Part shown: positions 34,876-45,229 of the stretch, piece after piece
How positions within the stretch are numbered: the first letter of the stretch is position 1
Layout: each line of letters begins with the position of its first letter
Assembly: GCF_049243985.1 (NCBI RefSeq)
Contig: NC_135376.1
Location: forward strand, 30,128,001-30,192,000
Source: Paroedura picta
Taxonomy: Eukaryota; Chordata; Lepidosauria; Squamata; Gekkonidae
Length of the DNA: 64,000 nt
Reading direction: 5' to 3'
Notes under the pieces: generated by a model
Seen by the model: the letters and a program-made list of their open reading frames with translations, nothing else
Told to the model about the DNA's origin: nothing
Databases searched by the model: none
Program-made: the position numbers and the translations under genes

Positions 34876-34991
34876 TTGTTTCTCAATGTTGTAGATTATA
34901 ATTTACTGTATACACTTGATTTTATACAGTGACCTAACTTTATCTCTCTGTGTTAATTCTTATTTTCTTTATTTTAAGGAACATTTTAAAC

Positions 34992-36848
34992 ATGGCCAAT
35001 TCGAAAGTCTCCCTGCTTGGAACAGCCTTGCTTCTTGCCCTTCTTTTTGCTCTAAACTGTTTTGCCAATGCTGCTTCCTTTCAACGTTACCAAAACATCC
35101 AGAAAGATCCAGATTACCTAATGAAAAACTTGCAAAGGGTCCCAAGCCCAGATATGATCAAAGCTCTAGAATATATTGAAAACCTTAGAAAACAAACCAG
35201 CAATGGAGAAACAAGTCCAGATTACAACTCATATCAAGGTGCCCAGTACATGCTGCAGTCAAAAGAAAGCAAAGACCAGAACTACTTACCAGATAATCTA
35301 AGGGAAACTTTGTCAGATGAGGAGTCACAGTGGGTTAAGGCAATGTTGGAAGCTCTAAGGCAAAGAGAAAAGGAATCAAAGGGGGGCCCAAAAGAAAATA
35401 AACCATATGGCATGAACTCAGATAGTGTTTTTCTAGATGGAATGACTGATGATTATGATGACCGCTCTTGGGTGGATATGCGACACAAGCATTCTAGGAA
35501 GCCACATTCTTATTTTGAAGAAAATTCAAGAGACAGTCCTTATAAACGGACAAACGAGATAGTGGAAGAACAGTACACACCTCAAAGTCTTGCTACTTTA
35601 GAATCAGTATTTCAGGAGCTGGGCAAAATGATGAGCCCAAGTAACCCGAAAAAAGAAAAGTTTGAAGAAGAACAGAAATTGTATGCTGATGATGAAGAAG
35701 ATGCCTTTAAAGGAAACAACATTGCTTATGAGGATGTGGTTGGTGGAGAGGACTGGAACCCAATAGAGGAAAAAGTGGAAAGTCAAACCCAAGAAGAGAT
35801 AAGAAACAGTAAAGAAGAAATTGAGAAAAATGAAGAGGAAATTGATGATGAAATGAAGCGATCAGAAATTCTGGATGAAGCTGTGAAAAGCAAGAACAAA
35901 GATCAAACATCTGATGATGTTTCAAAGTTGATGGACTATTATTTGAAAAAGATGAGCAGTGATGGAAGTGATATCTTTAGAGTCAAGCAAAGTGAAGACA
36001 AGAGAGCAGCCAGACTTTTGAGGAAGCAACTTGATCCTCAGACTATTTATCAGTTAATAGAAATATCAAGGAATTTACAAATTCCACCTGAGGATTTAAT
36101 AGAGATGGTGAGAGCTGGGGAGAAACATCAGAGTGAAAAGGAACAAGAACCTGAATTTCCAGAAGATATAGATGAGATCCCTGAAATAAATTTAGACAAT
36201 TCAGATATATTAAAAAATAAGATGAACTCTTTAACTGGTTACAGAAAACAACAGCTTAATTTTATGCTGGATAACCTACCAGAAGACCTCAATGTTGAAG
36301 ATATAATAAACCTTCTAGGAACTGAAAATGTCAATAACCAGAAACCCTCTTATCTTAAAAATCAGTTCAACCAAGAAAATGGTTTGCCAAGAGTGCCCTA
36401 CATTCCTGGAAGATCTAAAGGACATCAACTTCCCAAAGCTTCTTGGCTTAGCCGTTTGGAAAGGCAGCAAATGGAACAGGACACTCTAAATGAGAAGGAA
36501 GAAGACTTAGCAGCCTACGTAGCTAAGATGCTGGCAAAATATCCTGAAGTTATCAATACAGGTCAGGTGAAACAAATTCCACTCACAGTCTCCTCTGAGG
36601 ATGACTTGCAGGAGGATGACCAGTTTGAACAGGCCATCAAAGAACACTTAAACCAACTGGGATCTCATGAATCGGACAAACTTGGCTCATTCAACAAAAG
36701 GCTCTCTATGGCCCAAGAAAATGATGATACACAAAACAGGCCATATATGGATGAGGATGTGCTAGCAAAGGTTCTGGAATTTCTAAACCAGGATAAGTAT
36801 GAAAAGGGGAGAGAACACATTACTAAAAGGGCGATGGAAAATATGTAA
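34992..36848 (+). CDS. SCG2: Secretogranin II (chromogranin C) precursor
   Basis: A 618-residue acidic granin (human is 617) of regulated secretory granules in neurons and endocrine cells; it helps granule formation and is cut into secretoneurin, EM66 and manserin. The start ATG (34992) has A at -3 and G at +4 and lies 13 bases inside exon 2; the in-frame codons before 34979 are intron. Residues 1-27 form a signal peptide, followed by ASFQR as in mammals. Y155 sits in an acidic context (DDYDD) matching the sulphated tyrosine. Secretoneurin is residues 187-219, between KR and KK. The EM66-like peptide is 222-288 (67 residues), between KK and KR. The manserin-like block is 529-568, preceded by KQ and followed by KR. 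The C-terminus ends KRAMENM as in human. The frame is intact and shows no sign of decay. Neighbouring DNA is intergenic, as expected for this locus. Identity is very secure. Confidence 0.99.
   Translation: MANSKVSLLGTALLLALLFALNCFANAASFQRYQNIQKDPDYLMKNLQRVPSPDMIKALEYIENLRKQTSNGETSPDYNSYQGAQYMLQSKESKDQNYLPDNLRETLSDEESQWVKAMLEALRQREKESKGGPKENKPYGMNSDSVFLDGMTDDYDDRSWVDMRHKHSRKPHSYFEENSRDSPYKRTNEIVEEQYTPQSLATLESVFQELGKMMSPSNPKKEKFEEEQKLYADDEEDAFKGNNIAYEDVVGGEDWNPIEEKVESQTQEEIRNSKEEIEKNEEEIDDEMKRSEILDEAVKSKNKDQTSDDVSKLMDYYLKKMSSDGSDIFRVKQSEDKRAARLLRKQLDPQTIYQLIEISRNLQIPPEDLIEMVRAGEKHQSEKEQEPEFPEDIDEIPEINLDNSDILKNKMNSLTGYRKQQLNFMLDNLPEDLNVEDIINLLGTENVNNQKPSYLKNQFNQENGLPRVPYIPGRSKGHQLPKASWLSRLERQQMEQDTLNEKEEDLAAYVAKMLAKYPEVINTGQVKQIPLTVSSEDDLQEDDQFEQAIKEHLNQLGSHESDKLGSFNKRLSMAQENDDTQNRPYMDEDVLAKVLEFLNQDKYEKGREHITKRAMENM
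35550..35648 (+). other. SCG2: Secretoneurin peptide-coding segment
   Basis: Encodes 33 residues, starting TNEIVEEQYTPQSLATLESV and then FQELGK, identical to the human peptide through residue 26; the last seven residues differ (MMSPSNP). It is released by cutting after KR (185-186) and before KK (220-221). In mammals the second site is KR. Known roles include chemotaxis, angiogenesis and neurotransmitter release. Confidence 0.95.
35655..35855 (+). other. SCG2: EM66-like peptide-coding segment
   Basis: Residues 222-288, starting with E and ending with M like human EM66 but one residue longer because the stretch before the end reads NEEEIDDEM. The central NNIAYEDVVGGEDWNP is fully conserved. 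Flanked by KK (220-221) and KR (289-290). Confidence 0.88.
36576..36695 (+). other. SCG2: Manserin-like peptide-coding segment
   Basis: Residues 529-568 align with the 40-residue manserin, sharing SSEDDLQE and EQAIKEHLNQ. The C-terminal KR (569-570) is present, but the residues just before it are K527-Q528 where mammals have KR, so the canonical N-terminal cut is lost. Confidence 0.85.
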
Positions 36849-37490
36849 TTGTCCAAATATTATTTATCTTCATTGTGTTTACCTCAGTTGTGATTTAATT
36901 TTCTTAAACCATTCAGGGGCATGTTCAGACATTACACTTAGCAGCTTCATGCACTTGTGGGATTTCTTCTGGCATCTGCATTTTCATGAGCAATGCAAAA
37001 GGTGAAATAGGGCCATGTAGACCTCAGCCAACTGTGACCTCTAATATACATTTTAGGATATCACAGGTCTCAGAGATTTTCACAGCAGAGATCACAAGCT
37101 CCCAGAAGATTCAATGAATTGCTCTTGCAAATGGACATGCTCAAATGAGTCCTGCAGAGGAAAAATGTGACCCAATTCAGAGTCTGAATTGGTCCTAATG
37201 GTAGATGGTTTGACATTCAACGGTCTGTGTAAATTCTTCTGAGCTGATCTGTTGTTTATGAGTATCTTTAAATGTTCTAAATCTTGGGTCAAATGACAAA
37301 TTACTTCAATTATTTTAAGAAACAGATTTATGAACTAAAGTGAACCTGTACAAAAATAGGATAAATCAAGATCAAAGCTGAGCAAGAAATCTAATACAAG
37401 AAGTTTTTTAAATTAATTGAAATATTTTGTTATTGTCTGTAGTGTTTTTTGTGAAGTACTGAATAAAAATAAAGCATTATATATATATAT
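36849..37490 (+). other. SCG2: SCG2 3' untranslated region
   Basis: About 640 bases from the TAA stop (36846-36848) to just after two poly(A) signals. AT-rich, no repeats until the (AT)n run at the end. The exact cleavage site cannot be read from sequence. Confidence 0.75.
37462..37473 (+). terminator. SCG2: Tandem poly(A) signals of SCG2
   Basis: Two abutting AATAAA hexamers (37462-37467 and 37468-37473), followed by an (AT)n run at 37479-37494 and a T-rich stretch, fitting a 3' end near 37490. Confidence 0.85.
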
Positions 37491-37499
37491 ATAAATATA

Positions 37500-38155
37500 G
37501 TTTTATTTATAAAGCCTTTTCTATCCCGTGTTTTACTGTTGATGAATAAATATTATTTCTGGACAATAGACTCCTTTGCTTTGAATTTCTTGTAGAGGAT
37601 CTTGTTAGCCCCAAATAATAAGAGGATCTGTACATGTTTATTTAAGACTAAGCCTTGTTGAGTTCAATGGAGTTTATTGTCGAATACCTGCACATCAGAT
37701 TGCAGACATGTAGATAAGATTCATATCTATGGGGAAATCCTAAGCAGGCCGACCCAAAAGTAAAGTGTTACAATTGCAGCCTTTATTAGATAAGTTTTCT
37801 TGGATGAGACTGTAGAAACTTTGGATTCTTGAAGAGTTCTACTATGATTTCTTCTATAATCATCTGAATTCTTTGCCAGTAATTGGTCCAATATAATCGG
37901 TCCATTGACATGATTGAAATCTAGTTTGCTGTCTCATTTCAGACAATGTACCTGAGGCCAGCTTTCTTGTTGGCTTCAGTAGGAGTAACACCTAAATTCT
38001 AGATCCATTGACACCAGTCTTAAGATCAGTATAACAGATTCATTGTACTGTTTGCATCATTTCTCTTTGCTGTCTTGTTTACATGTCAGCATAGAACAGA
38101 AAATAATTTGTATGCAATTACATTTTGAAGAGCTGAGGCCACTTAATTTTTCTCA
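37500..38155. other. Downstream flank of SCG2
   Basis: AT-rich, no gene or repeat recognised. 'aagactaagccttgttgagt' near 37645 could be a SINE or LINE scrap. Confidence 0.4.
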
Positions 38156-38285
38156 AGAGGGGTTGACAATTTCCAGTGATTCCCCCTACTACAGCAGACT
38201 CTGATTATTGTGTTCCTGACCACTGGGAACAAAATTCCAGGGTATGTAATGGGTAGGTGTAATCACTGGAAATTGTTATTACCCC
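38156..38285. repeat. Imperfect inverted repeat, possible MITE
   Basis: Arms ACAATTTCCAGTGATT (38166-38181) and AATCACTGGAAATTGT (38261-38276) are perfect over 16 bases, with GGGGT/ACCCC outside them. The loop is 79 bases. No target duplication is clear, so the element type is open. Confidence 0.65.
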
Positions 38286-38507
38286 TTAGGAAAAGAGTTC
38301 TTATGTCCTCGTGACCGCATGGTTGAACTCAGGCCACTATTTTAAGTGGCTGGTTTTCATGAGAAGAAAATCGCAAATGCTCATGCAAAATATTACTTTT
38401 GAGATCACAGTCATTTGTCCTGGTCCTGGTTGTTTCCATGCCAGCAGTGGCTTTTCTATCCATTTTACTGTACAAAGCAGATTTCTGTGTAGTTGTTTTG
38501 TTTAAAT

Positions 38508-39221
38508 CAGGGTTTCACAAAGTGGGTGGTATGCCCCCCTGGGGGCGGTAGAAGGATCCAGGGGGGCCGTGAGGAATTTTGGGGCAGTAGGAAGGCAGTG
38601 AGGTATTTTGAGGCAATAAAGGGACAGAAGTCCTGCTGAGGCTCCTAGTGAGAAATATTCCAAGGTGGCTTGCCATTGCCTGCCTCTGGGTAGTAGTGAC
38701 CCTGGGCTTCCTTCCATCCCAGTGCTGATCACACTTAGCTTCCTAAAGGACACAACACCTTCAGAAGGTGGGTTGCATGGGATCATATTCCTGCTGAGCT
38801 CCTCCCCCTCCTCAGACTCAGTCCTTCCCAGGGTCTACTCCAGATCTCCAGGAATTTCTTAACCCATGGTTAACAACACTTACCCCAAAGTCTCCATCTT
38901 TGGGAAGTTGGAAACGCCTTATCCTGCTTGCTCCTGACTATGGGATTTGCCATTGCTTGTTTCTTCTCTCTTCCCATTGTTCTTTCTCCCCACTGAGGAC
39001 CCAAAGTGGCTTTTACAAATGACTTTTACAAAGAACATATATATTTTTTCCTGACTAAAATATGGTCATGGCACAATATCCAAAAAAGGAGTGTAGGCAA
39101 TATAGTGTTTTGAATTTGCAGTAGTCCTAACCTCAGGAAAGAGGTGTGTACTTGTGTGTGTGTGGAGGGATGTGGCCTGGGAACCAATGGGGCAGCAGCC
39201 TGAAAAAGTTTGGGAACCACA
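38508..39221 (+). mobile_element. hAT-type element remnant (Charlie-like ends)
   Basis: Begins CAGGGTTTCACAAAGTGGG and has a G-rich block 'gtatgcccccctgggggcgg' as in Charlie-type elements; the right end reads AAAAAGTTTGGGAACCACAG, roughly the inverse. The flanking 8-mers do not match. The middle (38640-39000) holds other, SINE-like text, so the copy is probably interrupted. Confidence 0.5.
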
Positions 39222-40243
39222 GGAAATGGGTGCACAGAACAAATGAGTCATCCAATATCGACATAAGTGCACATGTATCACTGTGTCAAGACTATGTAGG
39301 GCACTTAAAGAAATTAGTGGATGACTTCTAATTTGATTTCTAATTTGATTTCTAGTTTGGATCCAATTACTCTTTTCTATTGTTAAGAGCCTGTCCAAGG
39401 AAAGAAGCCTTCCTCCAAGGAAGAAACTCTTCCTATGCTTGAGCAAGAAGAATGTTTCAGCAGAAAACAGTTGTAGGTTCCAACCCAATTTCATGAAGCC
39501 CAGGATAGTCTTTGGCATAGATAAATGTACCATTTTTAGCTAACCTCTTGCTTATATGGTTGCATTTATATAGATTCAACACTTTTTTAAAAAATCAAAA
39601 ATTCTACATATGTTTTTCTTCCTGATAAAGTATTTCTACTGTCATTTTACAAGGAAAACTGAGTCCTAGTTTACCGAGCTATTATTGTGTGGCTTTTCAA
39701 TGAAACCAAGAAATGGGAGCTTTCAGTGTAATCTGGAAGTCTTTTAATTCAGAATCATGTTATAGACATGTTTCCAGTGGCAGAGTGCTTGGCTGAGTTA
39801 TTCCGTGAGAATACACACACACACACTCACCATCACAGGGGAAGAATGAGGTGTCTGTAGATAATGTTTGTACCCCTATGATTGGACATTTATATTTAAA
39901 CGTTAAATTGTTCTGTTGTATACTTTGCTGGTGATCAAGAACTTTTCCAGTCTGCATCTTCACTGATGATTGCATGAAAAGGGTAAATGCCTACTTCCCT
40001 TTGAATTACTCATAGGGATGCTCAGTAAATGGGGAGAAAATAGCAAATTTCAGCCGGAAATGAATTAAATTTTTTGCCCAGCTCTACACTCACAGATTGC
40101 CTTCCTGTAAACGACCATTTTATCCTGATTGACAACTTGTATGCATAAGATATGCAAAGGTCAAATACCCTTCCTATCCCCCTGATTTAAATGTAAGAAT
40201 TAATTATGCACTTTACTTTCTCATCCACTGAAATAGATACAGA
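39222..40243. other. Intergenic, nothing recognised
   Basis: A (CA)n run lies at about 39813-39828. No gene seen. Confidence 0.4.
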
Positions 40244-40350
40244 TGGGTAGCCATGTTAGTCTGTCTGTAGCAGTAGATGAGCAAGAGTCCAGTGGCATCT
40301 TAAAAACAAACAAAATGTGTGGCATGGTATGAGCTTTTGTACAGCACCAA
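40244..40350 (-). repeat. Hammerhead-like repeat family, partial
   Basis: Starts 'gggtagccatgttagtctgt' and contains 'agtccagtggcatcttaaaa'. It stops before the hairpin core. Confidence 0.65.
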
Positions 40351-40361
40351 ATATGATTCTT

Positions 40362-40591
40362 ATGGGATTTGCCAACTCTTAATTGAGAAATTCCTAGAGA
40401 TTTGGGGGCAGTGTCTGAGGCAGGTAAAGACTGAGGAGACGAAGGGGCTCAGTGTGGCTATAATGGCATACCATTTTTCCTTCAGGGCTACTTTCTGGGG
40501 TACTCAAGTCTGTCATCTGGAGGTTAGTTGAAATTCTTGGAGAACTCAAGGGCCCCTGTTGGATGCTGATAAACTCTACTTAGCATCCCTA
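40362..40591 (+). mobile_element. hAT MITE, TAGGGTTGCCA family
   Basis: Begins TGGGATTTGCCAACTC, has 'tcagtgtggctataatggca' in the middle and ends TTAGCATCCCTA. No target duplication is visible. Confidence 0.65.
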
Positions 40592-40746
40592 AATTTCCCT
40601 CTTCGTGATTATGATATCTTATGAACAAACACCAAATCACCAGATCTAACAATTTGGTTGCCACTGTTTTGTCTTTCATTATAGACCTACCAATTATTAT
40701 TAAAAGTATATAAAACCATTAAAAATTGAATGAGTGATTAAAATTT

Positions 40747-40860
40747 AATTTTATGTATTTATATTTCGATTTATAACCCGCCATTCCCATACAGTGGGAG
40801 CCATATTTTGGAGTTTGTACCATGAGTCATTTCAGATATCACAAAGGTACAAACGGGGGA
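40747..40860 (-). mobile_element. L2-type LINE 3' end
   Basis: The text 'tttatatttcgatttataac' and 'ccgccattcccatacagtgg' is an L2-like terminus. Confidence 0.5.
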
Positions 40861-42689
40861 TATAAATATTTTTAAAGGAATTTAGCCTTGGCTTCAAATA
40901 GAAAATTAAACCAACACATTCACTGCTTTTGTCAGCAATTTTCTTTCTTTCTTCTCCTAGGATTCATTTAAAATTGCTCATATTTTTGAAAGCTTGGCGT
41001 GTTGTGTTTATCTTTTAGTGTGTGCTGAATGCAGAACTCATTAGCACAGTGTTCTCCCCTCTAGCTTGATTCTCTGATTCTGCTTTGGAGCAACAGGTTG
41101 TCATGGCAGCAGGCTAAAAAGCAGAAAAACTGGGCTTGCATCATTCATTGGCTGCCTTGTTGTGATGCAACTGAAAATGATGCATCAGAGAGTTTCTGAA
41201 CTGGTCAATGAGAATGGCTTTGTGTGTCAACTCATTCCAAGTGATGCCCTGCACGAGTCTATCTCTCAGCCTTATTTCCACCTGTTGATCTTGTCCGAGA
41301 ACAAAATCACATTTATTTTTTAAGTTTGCATTGCTTTGAAACACATCCTAGGAGGTGAGGTTTTCATTAAAGTGACTGAGCACAGTCATAGGTACCAAGG
41401 AAACACAAACACTCAAAACAAGCCTAGTCAAAACTCATTCTCATTCTTGAGGCAAACTCTTAGAAGAAAACAGACCCTGTACTGTACTCTGCTGCCACAA
41501 GATAAACACCTGTGAAGTTCATATGGAGAACCATTTTTCTCAAATTAGTCACTATCCTTAACAAGGGTAATTCTCAGATCAGTTCTCAGAATCATGGACC
41601 ATTTACACATGAGGTCAGTATCTCAACTTTTGAAATACGATGCAGATGCCTGACAAAATTCTCAGAGCAGAGTCATGTGTCCACACTGAAGTCTTTCTCT
41701 GATTTTCATTTTCATTATCAAAATGAAAGCTGCTGGTTTCTGTACAAGAAGAAATGCTAGCTCGTTGTTTTCTTCCCCTCTCTAGGCAAAATGCAATCTG
41801 AGGAGTGATTTTAATTGTGGAAACAAAAGGTTAAAGAACAAAGGGTCAAAGAACCTCCCTACTACCAGTGCTGTCATGGAATCACTAACTGATTATTAGA
41901 AACACCAAAGACACCAAGCTGAAATAAACAAAAGGGAGTTCAGGAAAATGGAAATATGGACCTTAACATCATGAAGTCATTAGAAACAACTGATTATTGA
42001 TCCAGATAGTATCTAGACTACAGTGCTAAAACTATTGGCCTGGCTGATGTGCATAGACCTCAAGTGATGTTGGAGAACATGCACAAGGGAACAGTGTTAG
42101 TTTGTTTCTGTTAACATGGATATTCATTAGTTAGCATACCCATATCTGCAGAGATCACAGGTATTGCCCAAGCAACATACAACTTGCTCAGGGATGGTAT
42201 GTCATGTACAACAGCTCTCTGATCAGTGTAAATTCCATCCACAGATGGTTGCCTATCTGGACTTCGAATTGTACAATATCATCAGTGACACAGTCAACAT
42301 GCGCATATCTGAACTTGTGGTGTTTTAATGTTCTCTTGTGGGGGGGGTGACAAATCTTTTGTACATTAACTGCTTTTCATCGTTTACAGTTATGCTGAAT
42401 GGAGTTGTGACGTAAGAAATAGGAGAAGGATTATAATGACTCGTGGTTTTACTTCTCTCTCTCATCATGGCTCCCTATCTGCTGGCTCTTGTCAATCTGA
42501 TCTAAAGTGATTCACAGACCACCTATGTGTACATATTTTACAGAAATACAAAACCATTTTCCTGCTGGTTTTGGCTCCATCCTTGAAACACCTGTCCATG
42601 TTAGCTGTGATTATTAATTAAGAGAAGATCTACTCAGAAGTTAGGTTAATGGTGTTCAGTGTAGCTAAAGCGATTTTTTGGGGGGGGGG
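40861..42689. other. Intergenic, nothing recognised
   Basis: Unique-looking AT-rich sequence. An 82-codon frame at 41512-41760 has no support as a gene. Confidence 0.4.
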
Positions 42690-43447
42690 ATTTATATTCT
42701 ACCTTGTCTTCAGAAACTCAGGGTAGATTACAACATTGCATAATACATAGCATCCTTATATAAAACTTAATATTAGAAACAAATATTAAGTTTCTGTATT
42801 ACATTAAAATCTTAAAACATTAAATATTAAAACTGGCTGTCATACCTTCCCTCATAGACACAGAAGGGGGGAATCATTCAGAACTACAGTACAGGCTTTC
42901 AGCCTTTTGGGCTCAGACAGAGGGGCCAATGGTTTACATGTTACTTCTGGGCCCAATGATAGGAAGATAGTGGAAGGGCTCTGTCTTACAATTTCCGAAG
43001 AGCTGTCGAAGGTCCCACAGGGCTCTGATATCATTTGGGAGAGTGTTCCACCAGGCCAGAGACAGGGGCCAGGTTCTGGCTGAGGCCAATTTGATCACCT
43101 TAGGTCTAGGGACCATGATCAGATTTTTCTCACTCAAACATAATAAGAGAGGCAGTCCTGCAGATATGACAGTCCCACACCATTCAGGGTTTTAAATTGA
43201 GAACCAATACCTTGAATCTAATTGGGTTTCCAATCTGGAGCCAGTGCAGCTGGGAGAGCACAGGTTGAAAGTAGACTCTATATTGGGTCCAGTAAGGAAC
43301 CTTGCCGCCATCTTCTGGACCAGTTGGAGCTTCTGGAGAAGCTTCAAGAGTACCTTTGTGTAAAGTGAGTTGCAGTACTCTAGCCTGGAGATGACTGCCG
43401 CATGGATCACAGTGGCTAGGTCAGGTGTTAACAGATAGGGTGCTTTC
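42690..43447 (-). mobile_element. L2-type LINE, ORF2 C-terminus and 3' end
   Basis: Minus-strand frames give 'VISRLEYCNSLYTKVLLKLL' (43192-43479) and 'ARTWPLSLAWWNTLPNDIRA' (42934-43137), both hallmark L2 reverse transcriptase C-terminal motifs. The frames are broken. The 3' end is at 42690 ('atttatattctaccttgtct'). Confidence 0.88.
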
Positions 43448-43450
43448 AAA

Positions 43451-43675
43451 TGGGTAGCCATGTTGGTCTGAAGTAGCACAATAAAATCAGAGCACCTTTA
43501 AGACCAACAAAGTTTTATTCAAGGCATGAGCTTTCAAGGGCAAGCACTCTTCCTTAGCCTATGAACTACCATCATGACAGTGGGAATATAAAGCAATAGT
43601 TAATTTGTTAAATTAATAAACTGTCACAACATCCAAATACAGCCATATGATAATTCTTTGCCAAAACAGTCAGTC
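43451..43675 (-). repeat. Hammerhead-like repeat family, copy B
   Basis: Begins 'gggtagccatgttggtctga' (the element's minus-strand end). On the minus strand the core reads CTAAGGA, a hairpin AGAGTGC...GCCCTT, then GAAAG. It extends about 225 bp and shares its far end with copy A at 1620-1660. Confidence 0.65.
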
Positions 43676-45229
43676 AGTACCCTTAAATTCAGTTGTAGTT
43701 CATAAAAACATATAGGAGAAATAAAATTGTCTATGTCAGTGATCAACAGGCTCCCACCCCACCATTTGCTCTGATGGCTGTTGGAACCATGTGGGCGAGT
43801 TGACTGGACCCTATACTGGTGCCTGTCGGCATTCCTGGGCATGCCAGTTGTGTAATTGTTTCCACTTCTGGGGACAGGGGCTGTCCTAGGAGTGTCAGTG
43901 ACATCGGCTTTTTGGTGGGCTCTCTGGGACACTGAAACTTCCATGGCAGGGCATCTCATCCTGTTTCTTAGATCTCCTGGCTTTCCCTCCCACTCACTCT
44001 CTTTCCTGTCCCCAAATGTCTTGCATTATTGTTTTTATTACTATTTGTCACATCTTTGGCAGTTTGGGCATCAGGATGGATCTATTTTGGAGAGGAAGGC
44101 TGCCTGTGCACCCATTGCTTCATTTGGGGACCCCCTTATGGGGTCTTGTAAGTGGAGCCTTGAATGGCTTGCTCAGCTCAGGGACTCTTGTCTGGCTCTT
44201 ACCACCAGATGGCAAGGGTACCTCACATTGGCCAGCACCTATGTGGCCCCCACAAACACTGTCACTCCGTGTCCCCCCCCCAGCAGTCAGGCTGGAAGGG
44301 ATGGGTTTTCACTGGGCAACAGTCAGGTTGTTCAATGCCTGGATCTATCCCCATGCTACACTGATGTTCCTTGGTTTGTTCCCAATAAAGCTGTGTCCAA
44401 TTTTCTTACACAAAATTATTTGTTGTGTTACATTTTTCTTCCACACATTCTTTCTGCAAGAGGCCATGGGCCCACAATTATGTAGTAGACTTGCTATATT
44501 AGCTGATATTAAACTACAACAAGAACAATAAAAGTATAATTCAGATTTAAGCTTGGAATGCTTTACTCTATAAACTTCTGTACATATCACAATGAAATCT
44601 CCCCAGGGACTTTTTTCTGTTTTAGCATTCCTACAAATAAGATAACAAATGTGGAGACCAAAATAATAGGTCTACAAGGCATAAGTGAACTGCTTTGTTG
44701 CCTAAGCATAGGTAAGAGTCACTAATGTTTTTTCATTCTCCAAGAAAGCGGTGGACGTGGTTAACTGACATGTCCCATAAATATTTTGTCTCTAACAATC
44801 ACATCAAATATGTGTATCTCCCCCAGTGAATATGCAAAAATGAAGTAAAATATTTTCATTCCTCAACCCCCATGCATTACTACAAGTGGTATTTCAAGTG
44901 ATTTAATGCTTTGTTGTTCTAGCTCATGTAATCACTTGCTAGCTATGATCGTATAAAGCCAGCCATTTATAAATGAGTTTGCACTAGGTCAGAGTAGTTT
45001 GTAATTGAGTTTATAGGATGTCATTTCAGAGAATGCCCAAGAGACTATAATTCATCTTATCTGCTTGACGTGAGATATACCAGTCTATAAGGCTTCTTTG
45101 CACTAAATGGTATTTACTGTTTTAAATTTTCAAGGCAGTAGTGACTCTACTGATCTCAATTCTTTTATTTTTCAATATAGTTTCATAATTACTGTCACTA
45201 ATAGGGATGGACACAAATCTAAAAATTCA
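43676..45229. other. Intergenic; unclassified, probably repeat-derived
   Basis: A 209-codon open frame (43856-44485) and a 171-codon frame overlap in different phases; neither shows a known domain, and both cross C-runs. The part 43737-44010 may be a decayed hAT element. No host exon seen. Confidence 0.35.

Larger units (their letters stand above)
31512..34978 (+). other. SCG2: SCG2 intron 1
   Basis: Runs from the GTAAGC donor to a TTTATTTTAAG acceptor with a long T-rich tract just before it. The 3.5 kb are poor in repeats compared with the flanks: a (GA)n run at 33400-33430, an old SINE at 34695-34875, and a GAAT run near 33913. The remainder is AT-rich unique sequence that may hold regulatory elements. 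Confidence 0.75.

Noticed and set aside
34950-34991. In-frame extension of SCG2 by 14 residues upstream
   Set aside because: The first 29 bases lie before a strong splice acceptor (AG at 34977-34978), so they are intron; the ATG at 34992 has good context and is followed by a standard signal peptide.
44040-44420. Possible LTR (an AATAAA followed by 'gctgtgtcc' near 44385)
   Set aside because: No polypurine tract, no clear TG...CA ends and no second copy in the window; left as unclassified.
43856-44485. Open frame of 209 codons, the longest besides SCG2
   Set aside because: No recognised domain, crosses a C-run, overlaps a 171-codon frame in another phase, and lies in probable repeat DNA.
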